Below are positions 1 through 5,990 of a DNA stretch of 6,232 nucleotides, in pieces. The DNA is taken from contig CABSLJ010000148.1 in NCBI GenBank assembly GCA_902478455.1, forward strand, positions 1 through 6,232, written 5' to 3'. Below the pieces are notes generated by a model, which was given only the letters and a program-made list of their open reading frames with translations, did no database searches and was not told the DNA's origin. The position numbers and the translations under genes were made by a program. The stretch's first letter is position 1. Each line of letters opens with the position of its first letter. The stretch is from an uncultured Oscillospiraceae bacterium (GTDB taxonomy: Bacteria > Bacillota > Clostridia > Oscillospirales > Acutalibacteraceae).

Positions 1-1191
1 GAAGAATTCCCCTCCATCGGGCTGGACGCGGTGGTCGGCAGCGTCGGAAACGGCGCAACGCTGCGCCTGATCAGCGATATTCCCGGCGTCAAGTACACCG
101 AAGGTCGGCTTCTTCCCTATTTCTTCCCGGATACCTTCCACGAGGGGGGCGACCCGGTCAGGGAAGCCAAGGAGAACTGGGTAACCGCCCGGCGCGCCAT
201 CCTGCGCAAACCCATCGACCGCATCGGCTACGGCGGCTACCTCAAGCTGGCCGTGGAGTTCCCCGAATTCGTCGATTATGTGGAAAGCGTCTGCGACGAG
301 TTCCGCACCCTGTATGACAACGTCAGGGGGACCACGCCCTACTGCAGCAAGCGGGTGGCCGTGCTCAACTGCTGGGGAAAGATGCGCGCCTGGGGCAATC
401 ACATGGTGGCCCACGCCAAGTATTACAAGCAGAACTATTCCTATGCCGGCGTGATTGAGGCCCTTTCCGGCGCGCCGTTTGACGTCAGCTTCATCAGCTT
501 TGACGATATACGAGAGAATTCCGATCTGCTTGAGAACTTCGATGTGGTTATCAACTGTGGGGACGCCTACACCGCCTACAGCGGCGGCGACAACTGGGCC
601 GACCCCGCCATCCTCTCGGCCGTGCGCGCCTTTGTGCACGGCGGCGGCGGGTTCATCGGCGTAGGCGAGCCGAGCGCGTATGAAAGGGAAGGGCATTACT
701 TCCAGCTTGCCGGCGTGCTGGGAGTCGACGAAGAGATCGGCTTCAGCCTCTCGGAAGACAAGTACAATTGGGAGGAGCACACGCACTTCATCACCGAGGA
801 CTGTAAGGGTGAAATCGACTTCGGCGAGGGCAAAAAGAACATCTACGCCCTCGAGGGCGCGCAGGTGCTCGTCGAGCGCGAAAAAGAGGTGCAGCTCGCC
901 GCCAACGACTTCGGTAAGGGCCGCGCCGTCTACATCAGCGGCCTGCCCTACAGCTTTGAAAACGCACGCCTGCTCCACCGTTCAATCGTCTGGTCGGCGC
1001 ATGACGAGGAAAACCTTTGCCGCTGGTTCAGCGAAAACTACAACGTGGAGGTCCACGCCTACGTTGCGAACGGCAAGTACTGCGTGGTCAACAACACCTA
1101 TGAGCCTCAGAGCACGGTGGTATACAAGGGGGACGGCTCCTCCTTCCCGCTCGACCTGGAGGCCAACGAAATCCGCTGGTACGAGATTTAA
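1..1191 (+). CDS. gnpA: GH112 phosphorylase (1,3-beta-galactosyl-N-acetylhexosamine phosphorylase family), 5'-truncated
   Basis: Family members split beta-galactosyl disaccharides (lacto-N-biose, galacto-N-biose, or galactosyl-rhamnose in a subgroup) with phosphate, giving galactose-1-phosphate in the cytoplasm. The reading frame is open from base 1, so the gene starts outside the window; the GTG at 31 is internal. The 396 visible residues are a little over half of the usual 720-750. Counting from base 1, the end of the TIM-barrel domain is visible with the family segment RLLPYFFPDTFHEGGDP (about residues 36-52). A domain resembling the GH42 trimerisation domain follows (VAVLNCWGKMRAWG at 119-132; glycine-rich HGGGGFIGVGEP near 212-223), then a small C-terminal beta domain ending RWYEI. 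The catalytic aspartate and most specificity residues lie upstream, so the substrate cannot be decided here. The gene ends 33 bases before a strong hairpin terminator and converges on the PASTA gene. Family assignment is by recognition of conserved segments. Confidence 0.88.
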   Translation, partial: EEFPSIGLDAVVGSVGNGATLRLISDIPGVKYTEGRLLPYFFPDTFHEGGDPVREAKENWVTARRAILRKPIDRIGYGGYLKLAVEFPEFVDYVESVCDEFRTLYDNVRGTTPYCSKRVAVLNCWGKMRAWGNHMVAHAKYYKQNYSYAGVIEALSGAPFDVSFISFDDIRENSDLLENFDVVINCGDAYTAYSGGDNWADPAILSAVRAFVHGGGGFIGVGEPSAYEREGHYFQLAGVLGVDEEIGFSLSEDKYNWEEHTHFITEDCKGEIDFGEGKKNIYALEGAQVLVEREKEVQLAANDFGKGRAVYISGLPYSFENARLLHRSIVWSAHDEENLCRWFSENYNVEVHAYVANGKYCVVNNTYEPQSTVVYKGDGSSFPLDLEANEIRWYEI

Positions 1192-1224
1192 GCCGGCGAG
1201 TGATAGCGCTCAATCGGACACGCT

Positions 1225-1263
1225 GATAAGAGGCCCCGGCCAAATTGGCCGGGGCCTCTTATC
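1225..1263. terminator. Bidirectional terminator hairpin between convergent genes
   Basis: Arms at 1225-1241 (GATAAGAGGCCCCGGCC) and 1247-1263 form a perfect 17-bp stem around an AAATT loop. The GC core is flanked by an A-rich left arm and a T-rich right arm (CCTCTTAT), so it reads the same in both directions. It sits 33 bases after the phosphorylase stop and 58 bases after the PASTA-gene stop, and can serve both. There is no long T tract outside the stem on either side. Confidence 0.8.
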
Positions 1264-1274
1264 GATTCCGCAAT

Positions 1275-1321
1275 GCGGCGTCTGTTCCAACTGAACATCC
1301 CGCCGCTGTATTTCTTTTGTT
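1275..1321 (+). terminator. Possible second, imperfect terminator for the phosphorylase gene
   Basis: On the plus strand GCGGCG (1275-1280) can pair with CGCCGC (1301-1306). Inside this stem GTTC (1284-1287) pairs with GAAC (1293-1296) around CAACT. A T-rich run (TGTATTTCTTTTGTTT, 1307-1322) follows. The internal loop weakens the stem, so this would be at best a backup to the hairpin at 1225-1263. On the minus strand it lies between the PASTA stop codon and that terminator. Confidence 0.35.
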
Positions 1322-3073
1322 TCAATCGTTGGGCGGTCCGCCGTAATAATCGTCGGAGTACCAGAACCAGGTGTGTTCCATGGTTTGGGTGGAGCCATCC
1401 GCAAAGGTGACGGTGATCTCCCGGACATAGACGCAGGAGACCGCCGGATGGTAAAGGACGGCGTTCCAATGGCCGGTAACGCTCTCCTCGGCGGCGACGG
1501 GACCATTGTACTTCAGATTCTTGTGGTTGGAAGCGGAACTTTCGTCCGGGGCCGGATCGCCCTGCGCGTCATAATAGTAGGTGGAGAAGAGAATGGTCTG
1601 GATCTCTCGGTCGCTGATATTTTTGAAGATGATGTCGGTGTCCAGACCGCCCGACGGGTTGAGGGAGAAGTCGACGCCCGAGATGATCACCGAGGGCCGG
1701 CTGACCCGCAGGACGATTTCCGTACCCGGCTCGCACAGACCGGTATGGTTCTGGGAAAGGACCGTTCCGCCCACGGTCTCGGCGTCCGGGTCGGATTCAC
1801 AGGCCTCGTAGACGTATTCCACACGGACAGGCAGTCCGGCGGCCTCGATGGAGGCGACCGCGTCGCGCTCTTTTTCACCGGAAAAATCGGCGATGGAAAC
1901 GCGGTTGTCCGCCCCCCTGCTGATCACAAGAGTGACGGCGGCGCCGGGGTCGACAGGCCCCGCAGTGCATTCGATGACCGAGCCTTCGGGGACGGTGCTG
2001 CTGTAATCGCGTTCAATGTCCACCACAAGCCCGAGCGCTTCGAGCGCGGCGACCGCCTCCTCCTCGGATTTGCCCGCAAGCGCCGGAATCTTTACGCCGG
2101 AGCCTTTGCTGACGGTCAGCGCCACCCTTGAGCCGGGTTCCTTCTTTTCTCCCGCGGGGTCGCCCTGGGAGACGACCGAGCCCTCGGGAACGTCGTCGTC
2201 AAAGGCGTAGGAAATGTCGGGCGAGAGGAAGGCTTCGGTCAGGAGCGACTTGGCCTCCGCTTCGGTCTTTCCCTCGAGCGCAGGGACAACCGACCATTTT
2301 CCCTTGCTGACGTAGAGCTTCACCGATTGTCCCTCCTCCATTCTGGCGGAGGGAGAGGGGTCCTGATCGAAGACATAGCCGGCGTCGGTATCATCAGTAT
2401 AGGCGTATTCCACCTGACTGCCGCGGGAGAGGGCGGAAAGCCGGTCGCGCGCGGCCTCTTCGGTCATGCCGATGAGCCTGGGGGAATAGTTCTTTTCGTA
2501 GTATTTCCAGCCGAAAAAGCCGCCCGCTCCGAGCAGGGCGAGGAGGAGCACCGAAAGGGTGATCCACAGGACGAGCTTTTTGCGCTTCTTCGTTCTGCGC
2601 TGCTGGTCGGCGTACTGCTCGGGCGGCACGAAGGGGGGAACCGCGGCGGTCTGCGCGGGCGCCGCGGGCTGCTGTGAATAGACCTCCATCCGCACGCCGC
2701 AGAAGGGGCAAAAGGCGCTCCCTGCTGGGATATGGGCTCCGCAGCCGGGGCAGTGCTCCGGCGTGTCGGGCGCCGGCTGGGGCGCGCCGCAATAGGGGCA
2801 GAAATGCTGGTCGTGGGTCAAAAGCGCGCCGCAATTGACGCAGGCGCAGTGGCAGGGGTCGGCGGGATAGGAACAGGCGGCGGAGGCGTCCGTCTGAAGG
2901 GCCTCCGGCTGCGGCGCAGGCGCGCGCGGGCAGTTCGGCGTGGGGCAGCCTCCATGGGCCTGCCAGCAGGCGGCGTGACAGAGCGCGCCGCAGTAGTCAC
3001 AGGCGACGACGGGCTCGGTCCCTGCAAGCGGTCCTCCGCAAAGGGGGCAAATCTGCATCCTGTGATTGTCCAT
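1322..3073 (-). CDS. Membrane protein: RING-like finger, two zinc ribbons, TM helix, four PASTA repeats, C-terminal beta domain
   Basis: A 583-residue protein. The start at 3073 is set by GGAGG (3085-3081) seven bases upstream; the longer open frame to 3259 reads into the untranslated leader. Residues 9-48 form a prokaryotic RING-like finger (C9, C12, C25, C28, C32/H33, C36, H40, C43, C48). Zinc ribbons follow at C78/C81/C92/C95 and C108/C111/C122/C125. A Pro/Ala/Gln-rich linker leads to RRTKKRKK (159-166) and one membrane helix (167-189); the basic stretch puts the N-terminus inside. Outside are four PASTA-like repeats, about 196-258, 259-324, 325-388 and 389-459, three of them ending in VSKG or ISRG. 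The end (460-583) resembles a beta domain common in clostridial surface proteins (YDAQGDP, YNGPV, HWNAVLY, TFADGS). PASTA repeats bind peptidoglycan and are usually attached to a Ser/Thr kinase or PBP; none is present here. Zinc fingers could mediate protein contacts. A wall-sensing or scaffold role is inferred. Confidence 0.87.
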   Translation of the reverse strand: MDNHRMQICPLCGGPLAGTEPVVACDYCGALCHAACWQAHGGCPTPNCPRAPAPQPEALQTDASAACSYPADPCHCACVNCGALLTHDQHFCPYCGAPQPAPDTPEHCPGCGAHIPAGSAFCPFCGVRMEVYSQQPAAPAQTAAVPPFVPPEQYADQQRRTKKRKKLVLWITLSVLLLALLGAGGFFGWKYYEKNYSPRLIGMTEEAARDRLSALSRGSQVEYAYTDDTDAGYVFDQDPSPSARMEEGQSVKLYVSKGKWSVVPALEGKTEAEAKSLLTEAFLSPDISYAFDDDVPEGSVVSQGDPAGEKKEPGSRVALTVSKGSGVKIPALAGKSEEEAVAALEALGLVVDIERDYSSTVPEGSVIECTAGPVDPGAAVTLVISRGADNRVSIADFSGEKERDAVASIEAAGLPVRVEYVYEACESDPDAETVGGTVLSQNHTGLCEPGTEIVLRVSRPSVIISGVDFSLNPSGGLDTDIIFKNISDREIQTILFSTYYYDAQGDPAPDESSASNHKNLKYNGPVAAEESVTGHWNAVLYHPAVSCVYVREITVTFADGSTQTMEHTWFWYSDDYYGGPPND

Positions 3074-3106
3074 GTCATAACCTCCAGACCCCTGTATTGT
3101 GTGTAA

Positions 3107-3169
3107 GAAGCAGCGTGCTTCCCGCATCGCCGTGCGCGCCATGGGGCGCGCAGGCGGGTATCCCCCGCC
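3107..3169 (-). other. Three consecutive hairpins in the 5' leader of the PASTA gene
   Basis: Three perfect inverted repeats lie between the promoter and the ribosome binding site: GGCGGG/CCCGCC (3153-3158 with 3164-3169, loop 5), TGCGCGCC/GGCGCGCA (3133-3140 with 3145-3152, loop ATGG) and GAAGCA/TGCTTC (3107-3112 with 3116-3121, loop GCG). The first two abut without a gap. None is followed by a T tract, so they are not obvious terminators. They do not overlap GGAGG at 3081-3085. I recognise no known riboswitch class. Confidence 0.55.
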
Positions 3170-3197
3170 CGGTTCTCCCAAAAGAACATCTGAATCC

Positions 3198-3226
3198 AGT
3201 ATAAAATCAGGCGCGAATTTTGTCAA
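3198..3226 (-). promoter_or_regulatory. Sigma-A promoter of the PASTA gene
   Basis: On the minus strand a perfect -35 TTGACA (3226-3221) is followed by a 17-base spacer and -10 TATACT (3203-3198, five of six matches). Transcription would start near 3191, giving a leader of about 118 bases before the ATG at 3073. It is the strongest promoter match I found in the window. Confidence 0.8.
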
Positions 3227-3275
3227 TAATCTCCGCGCGGCAGTGCGTGCGGGAGACAAACTTTCCTTTTCAAGA

Positions 3276-3322
3276 GGAATACAAAACGGGCGTTCCGCGC
3301 TCTGGTTTTTCGCGGGACGCCC
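3276..3322 (-). terminator. Rho-independent terminator after the lipoprotein gene
   Basis: On the minus strand the 12-base arms 3322-3311 (GGGCGTCCCGCG) and 3299-3288 (CGCGGAACGCCC) pair with one C-A mismatch around an 11-base loop. GTTTTGTATT follows (3287-3278). It starts 22 bases after the stop at 3344 and separates this gene from the PASTA gene promoter. Confidence 0.72.
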
Positions 3323-3343
3323 TGCTTTGAACTCTGCCTGCCG

Positions 3344-4009
3344 TTATTCCTGCCCGTAGATATAGGTAAAGTCAGGCTCGTACCGGTAGAGCTGTTCATA
3401 CAGCACAGCGGCGCGGGCCCTGTAGTAGGAAAGGGTATTATCCGCAACGGCGACCTGCGCCATGGAGCCGCCGGCCGCTTCCGCCTCCGAGCGAATTTGA
3501 GATATGGCACCCCAAAGTCCGGCTTCCCATTGATCCTGATCTCTTTTCAGCGCAACAATATCGTTTGCGGACAGATATCCCATCAGCCGGCCGTAACAGG
3601 AATAGAGCTCCGCCTTCCAGACGGGGATGAACTTCTCCGCCGCAGCGACCATCTCCTGCGTGGTGGAAGCGGACTGGGACGCGGCGCGGTAGGCCTGGTC
3701 AATCGGGTTGCGGGCGAAGAGAAGGTTAAAATCCTCGTTTTCGGTCAGTGGCGCGGAGGAGGCGTGGTCGTCCGGCGGCATGCTTTCGTCATCCGAATTG
3801 ATCTGGGGGACAAAGCTCTCGGCCGGCTGAGAGGAAGACTCGGCGGGCAGGCTGGTCACGTTGTCCGATTCGGGGCGGGCTTCGCTTTGGGAGGAGGAGA
3901 CGCCGGAGGGGCCGTCGGCCGCGTAGGGCTGGCCGCAGCCGACGCACACGGCGCACAGCAGGGCCATGGCGGCGGTCAGGAAAATCGCCTTTGAAAAAGA
4001 AATCTTCAT
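3344..4009 (-). CDS. Putative lipoprotein with LprI-like (DUF1311-type) C-terminal domain
   Basis: A 221-residue exported protein. The start at 4009 is preferred over the ATG at 4033 because AGGAAAGGA lies nine bases before it and it gives a clean signal peptide: MKISFSK, a hydrophobic stretch to residue 23, then CVGC with the lipidated cysteine at 25. The -3 position of the lipobox is Cys rather than the usual Leu. Residues 26-92 are a disordered Ser/Pro/Glu/Asp-rich tether. Residues 93-221 are mostly helical, with WKAELYSCYGRLMGYL (131-146), LKRDQDQWEAGLW (154-166) and YYRARAAVLYEQLYRY (195-210). That spacing of Trp, Tyr, Leu and Gln resembles LprI/DUF1311 domains, some of which inhibit lysozyme; the match is by eye and tentative. 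The gene has its own promoter and terminator. Lipoprotein nature is fairly sure, function is not. Confidence 0.8.
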   Translation of the reverse strand: MKISFSKAIFLTAAMALLCAVCVGCGQPYAADGPSGVSSSQSEARPESDNVTSLPAESSSQPAESFVPQINSDDESMPPDDHASSAPLTENEDFNLLFARNPIDQAYRAASQSASTTQEMVAAAEKFIPVWKAELYSCYGRLMGYLSANDIVALKRDQDQWEAGLWGAISQIRSEAEAAGGSMAQVAVADNTLSYYRARAAVLYEQLYRYEPDFTYIYGQE

Positions 4010-4100
4010 AATGAAACGTCCTTTCCTATGCATGAGGGCGCGTCTTTTCTTCCCCTGTATCCCGGCAAAACACGTCCAAAGGCATATGGATTGCGCTTAC

Positions 4101-4134
4101 TTCCGGATAGATCATATCATACGCAGGTCCGGAA
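4101..4134. promoter_or_regulatory. Paired TCCGGA palindromes around the lipoprotein promoter (operator candidate)
   Basis: TTCCGGA (4101-4107) and TCCGGAA (4128-4134) are perfect inverted copies, each containing the palindrome TCCGGA. Their centres are 26 bases apart. One falls on the predicted start site (near 4104), the other in the spacer next to the -35 element. That placement suits a repressor, but the bound factor is unknown and chance is possible. Confidence 0.35.
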
Positions 4135-4139
4135 ATCAA
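4111..4139 (-). promoter_or_regulatory. Promoter of the LprI-like lipoprotein gene
   Basis: On the minus strand: -35 TTGATT (4139-4134), a 17-base spacer, and -10 TATGAT (4116-4111) preceded by TGA, so an extended -10. The start would be near 4104, with a leader of about 95 bases. The -10 is bracketed by two TCCGGA palindromes described separately. Confidence 0.65.
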
Positions 4140-4303
4140 TGGTTTCCAGGGGCTTCCACGCTGGATTCGGAGTGTCCTGCGGGAGGGATCGCGCGCCCTG
4201 TCTCCCGACCCGGCGCGCCGCTGTATCCGGCGGCAATTTTCTCTTGCAATTTGATAAAAATCAGGTATTATCATAGAAGAAGCCTGTTCAGGTCACGGAA
4301 CCG

Positions 4304-5206
4304 TCACAGCAAAACGCTCAGCAGAAGCATCTCCTCCAGACAGCTGTAAACAGCGGAAAGGTCGGACAGAGGCAGCGGATTTTTTCCGCGGCCGATCTCC
4401 ACCGTGTAGGCCGGACGGCCAAAGCAGGAAAGGAACCAGTCCTTGAAGCCGCCGCCGACCGCCAATCCCTCGGGCGCGGAGAGCAGGTATCCGCTGCTCA
4501 TGGCGAAGACCCTTCCCAGCGGATAGGCGCACGCCGGCGTGCAGGGGCCGAAATTCCAGTAGATTTCCTCCCCCTGGCTGTGGAAGGCGAGCGCGCGCCG
4601 GAAGGGAACGCGCCGGCACAGCGCGGTGACCAGCTGGGTTTCGATCTCGCTTTCCGGACAGGGTCCGCCGAAGCGGGTCGGCCCCGGACCGGTGATGCCC
4701 GCCTCCCGCTCCATCCGGTGCAGCGCTTCCCATCCGGCGTCGTAATTGTGGTTGAGGTCCACCCCGCGGGCGTTGGCCTCCCAGGAGGCGGTATCCCCGC
4801 CGGAGGCGCGTTCGACGAGCCCGGCGCAGGGACCGGCGGCGGCCGGACCGTAGAGAGAAATGTCCACGCCGTCCGGATTGACGCAGGGAAGAATGCAGAC
4901 GCCGCACTGTCTGAGCGCCGAGAGATCGTATCCCAGAACCGGCTCGCCGGTTTGCAGCGCCCGGCAGAGCGTTTCCGTGAAACGCAGCAGCACCAGGGAG
5001 GTCAGCCATTCCATGCCGTGGAAGGCGGCGGCGAGAAGCACCTGTCCCTTTTCCCCGCCGAGCCGGAGGCATTCCATCCTGCGGCCGGCATAGCTCTTGC
5101 CGAGCGTACAGCGGCGCAGAAAGGGATAGCGCTCGCACAGGCCGGCAATGATAAATGCGCGCTGCGCCGTATCCGGCAGGTGCGCGTCGTAAAGAATGTC
5201 TTGCAT
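4304..5206 (-). CDS. M14 family zinc peptidase, gamma-D-glutamyl-diamino-acid endopeptidase type
   Basis: A 300-residue protein. The start at 5206 follows AAAGGAGGAGGG with good spacing; the frame stays open much further upstream only because the antisense of the Nudix gene happens to lack stops. M14 landmarks are in order: HGME with zinc ligands H63 and E66; PCVNPDGVD (107-115); RGVDLNHNYDAGWE (147-160), where the Arg of carboxypeptidases is His153; the third zinc ligand H209 in AFHSQGEE; and the catalytic E270 in YTVEIG. This pattern matches the subgroup that hydrolyses the gamma-D-Glu-diaminopimelate bond of peptidoglycan peptides (endopeptidase I and YqgT-like). There is no signal peptide and none of the LysM repeats found in endopeptidase I, and there are 14 cysteines, so a cytoplasmic role on recycled or spore-derived muropeptides is inferred. 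It is divergent from the Nudix gene. I found no convincing promoter and no clear terminator for it. Confidence 0.88.
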   Translation of the reverse strand: MQDILYDAHLPDTAQRAFIIAGLCERYPFLRRCTLGKSYAGRRMECLRLGGEKGQVLLAAAFHGMEWLTSLVLLRFTETLCRALQTGEPVLGYDLSALRQCGVCILPCVNPDGVDISLYGPAAAGPCAGLVERASGGDTASWEANARGVDLNHNYDAGWEALHRMEREAGITGPGPTRFGGPCPESEIETQLVTALCRRVPFRRALAFHSQGEEIYWNFGPCTPACAYPLGRVFAMSSGYLLSAPEGLAVGGGFKDWFLSCFGRPAYTVEIGRGKNPLPLSDLSAVYSCLEEMLLLSVLL

Positions 5207-5223
5207 GTCGATTCCCTCCTCCT

Positions 5224-5252
5224 TTGATAGGTATGCCGGAGGGCGGTATAAA
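5224..5252 (+). promoter_or_regulatory. Sigma-A promoter of the Nudix gene
   Basis: -35 TTGATA (5224-5229), a 17-base spacer and -10 TATAAA (5247-5252), each five of six to consensus. Transcription would begin near 5259. The -35 abuts and slightly overlaps the ribosome binding region of the divergent M14 gene (5225-5214 on the minus strand). Confidence 0.7.
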
Positions 5253-5265
5253 ATGAATCCAACCG

Positions 5266-5293
5266 CCGGCGCCGCGGCTTCCCGTCGCGCCGG
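5266..5293 (+). other. GC-rich hairpin in the Nudix gene leader
   Basis: CCGGCGC (5266-5272) pairs perfectly with GCGCCGG (5287-5293); a short CGG/CCG stem (5275-5277 with 5282-5284) can form inside. It ends a few bases before the ribosome binding site (AGAGG, 5298-5302) without covering it, so any effect on translation is speculative. Confidence 0.4.
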
Positions 5294-5308
5294 GAAAAGA
5301 GGTAAACG

Positions 5309-5854
5309 ATGAATCTGACGGAAAAAACATTGTCCAGGACCCAGTATCTCGATGGAAGAATCATCCGCGTGCATGTGGACAAGGTGGAGCTGCCCAACGG
5401 CCACACCTCCACCCGCGAGGTGGTCGACCATCCCGGCGGCGTGTGCGTGGCCGCGCTCACCCAAGGCAACGAGCTGCTGTTTGTAAGGCAGTACCGTTAC
5501 CCCTATTCCGAGGTCGTTCTGGAGCTGCCGGCCGGCAAGCTGGAGAAGGGTTCCAGCCCGTTGGAAAACGGCAAGCGGGAGCTGCTTGAGGAGACGGGCG
5601 CCATCGGCGGAGGATATGTCTCTTTGGGCAAGCTCTACCCCTCCCCCGGTTACTGCGGGGAGATCATCCACATGTATTTCTGCCGGGTGGACCACATGGA
5701 GACGCAGCAGCCCGACGAGGACGAATTCCTGCGCGTGGAGGCCATCGGGATCGACCGCGCCGTGGAGATGGTGCTCAACAATGAAATTCCCGACGCCAAA
5801 ACCCAGACGGCGGTGCTCAAGACGGCCTTTTTGCTGAAAAAGGGCGTTCTGTAA
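5309..5854 (+). CDS. nudF: Nudix hydrolase, ADP-ribose pyrophosphatase family
   Basis: A 181-residue cytoplasmic enzyme, the usual length for the family, expected to cleave ADP-ribose to AMP and ribose-5-phosphate and so remove a reactive NAD breakdown product. The start at 5309 follows AGAGG with six bases between. The N-terminal strands (VHVDKVELPNG at 21-31) form the family's dimer arm. VRQYRYPY (59-66) precedes LELPAGKLEKG (71-81). The Nudix box runs G76 to A98 with R90-E91, E94-E95 and G97, but the first conserved Glu (Gx5E) is Ser82. YPSPGYCGE (110-118), with prolines roughly 15 residues past the box, is the ADP-ribose subgroup signature. The metal-binding REXXEE core is intact, so the enzyme is probably active. 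It has its own promoter and terminator and looks monocistronic. Confidence 0.9.
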   Translation: MNLTEKTLSRTQYLDGRIIRVHVDKVELPNGHTSTREVVDHPGGVCVAALTQGNELLFVRQYRYPYSEVVLELPAGKLEKGSSPLENGKRELLEETGAIGGGYVSLGKLYPSPGYCGEIIHMYFCRVDHMETQQPDEDEFLRVEAIGIDRAVEMVLNNEIPDAKTQTAVLKTAFLLKKGVL

Positions 5855-5895
5855 GCCGGTAAGCCAGCGCGAAGGGCCTTTTGCATCATAACAGA

Positions 5896-5938
5896 AAGCG
5901 CTGCAGCTTCGTCTGGAACTGCGGCGCTTCTTTTTGTT
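5896..5938 (+). terminator. Rho-independent terminator of the Nudix gene
   Basis: AAGCGCTGCAG (5896-5906) pairs with CTGCGGCGCTT (5919-5929), 11 bp with one G-U pair. TTC/GAA can extend the stem inside the loop. CTTTTTGTT (5930-5938) follows directly. It lies about 40 bases after the stop at 5854. Confidence 0.85.
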
Positions 5939-5955
5939 ATCCTTTTGATATGATT

Positions 5956-5972
5956 TGTAACGAAACAGTAAC
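5956..5972 (+). promoter_or_regulatory. WalR-like direct repeat upstream of the right-edge lipoprotein
   Basis: TGTAAC (5956-5961), five bases, AGTAAC (5967-5972): an 11-base-phased direct repeat close to the WalR (YycF) consensus of two TGTWAH hexamers five bases apart, with one mismatch in the second half. It sits at about -50 to -34 relative to the predicted start, a position used by activators. WalR controls wall genes in Firmicutes; whether this site is bound is inference. Confidence 0.4.
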
Positions 5973-5990
5973 GATTTGGCCGCCGCCACA

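Noticed and set aside
1373..2131. Long plus-strand ORFs across 1373-3106, such as a 252-codon one
   Set aside because: They are antisense to the PASTA gene, whose domains are clear; their translations are compositionally odd and match no family I know.
4217..4245. GCCGC/GCGGC hairpin followed by AATTTTCTCTT on the plus strand
   Set aside because: The stem is only 5 bp with an 8-base loop, it points the wrong way for the minus-strand M14 gene, and no plus-strand gene ends here.
4243..4270. Plus-strand TTGCAA ... TATTAT promoter-like pair that would read antisense into the M14 gene
   Set aside because: The spacer is 16 bases, the -35 is weak and the region is AT-rich, so chance is likely; nothing else supports an antisense transcript.
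4026..4274. 82-codon minus-strand ORF between the M14 and lipoprotein genes
   Set aside because: It has only a weak AGG before its ATG, no recognisable domain, and it runs straight through the lipoprotein promoter and the TCCGGA pair.
5228..5256. Sigma-E-like sporulation promoter (TCATTTT-N14-CATACCTA) for the M14 gene on the minus strand
   Set aside because: Both boxes have mismatches, and the start would fall inside the ribosome binding site, leaving no room for translation.
5207..5989. Long minus-strand extension of the M14 frame, making a 561-residue protein
   Set aside because: The extra 261 residues are the antisense of the Nudix gene and have no domain character. The ATG at 5206 has a strong AAAGGAGGAGGG site and begins the M14 homology.
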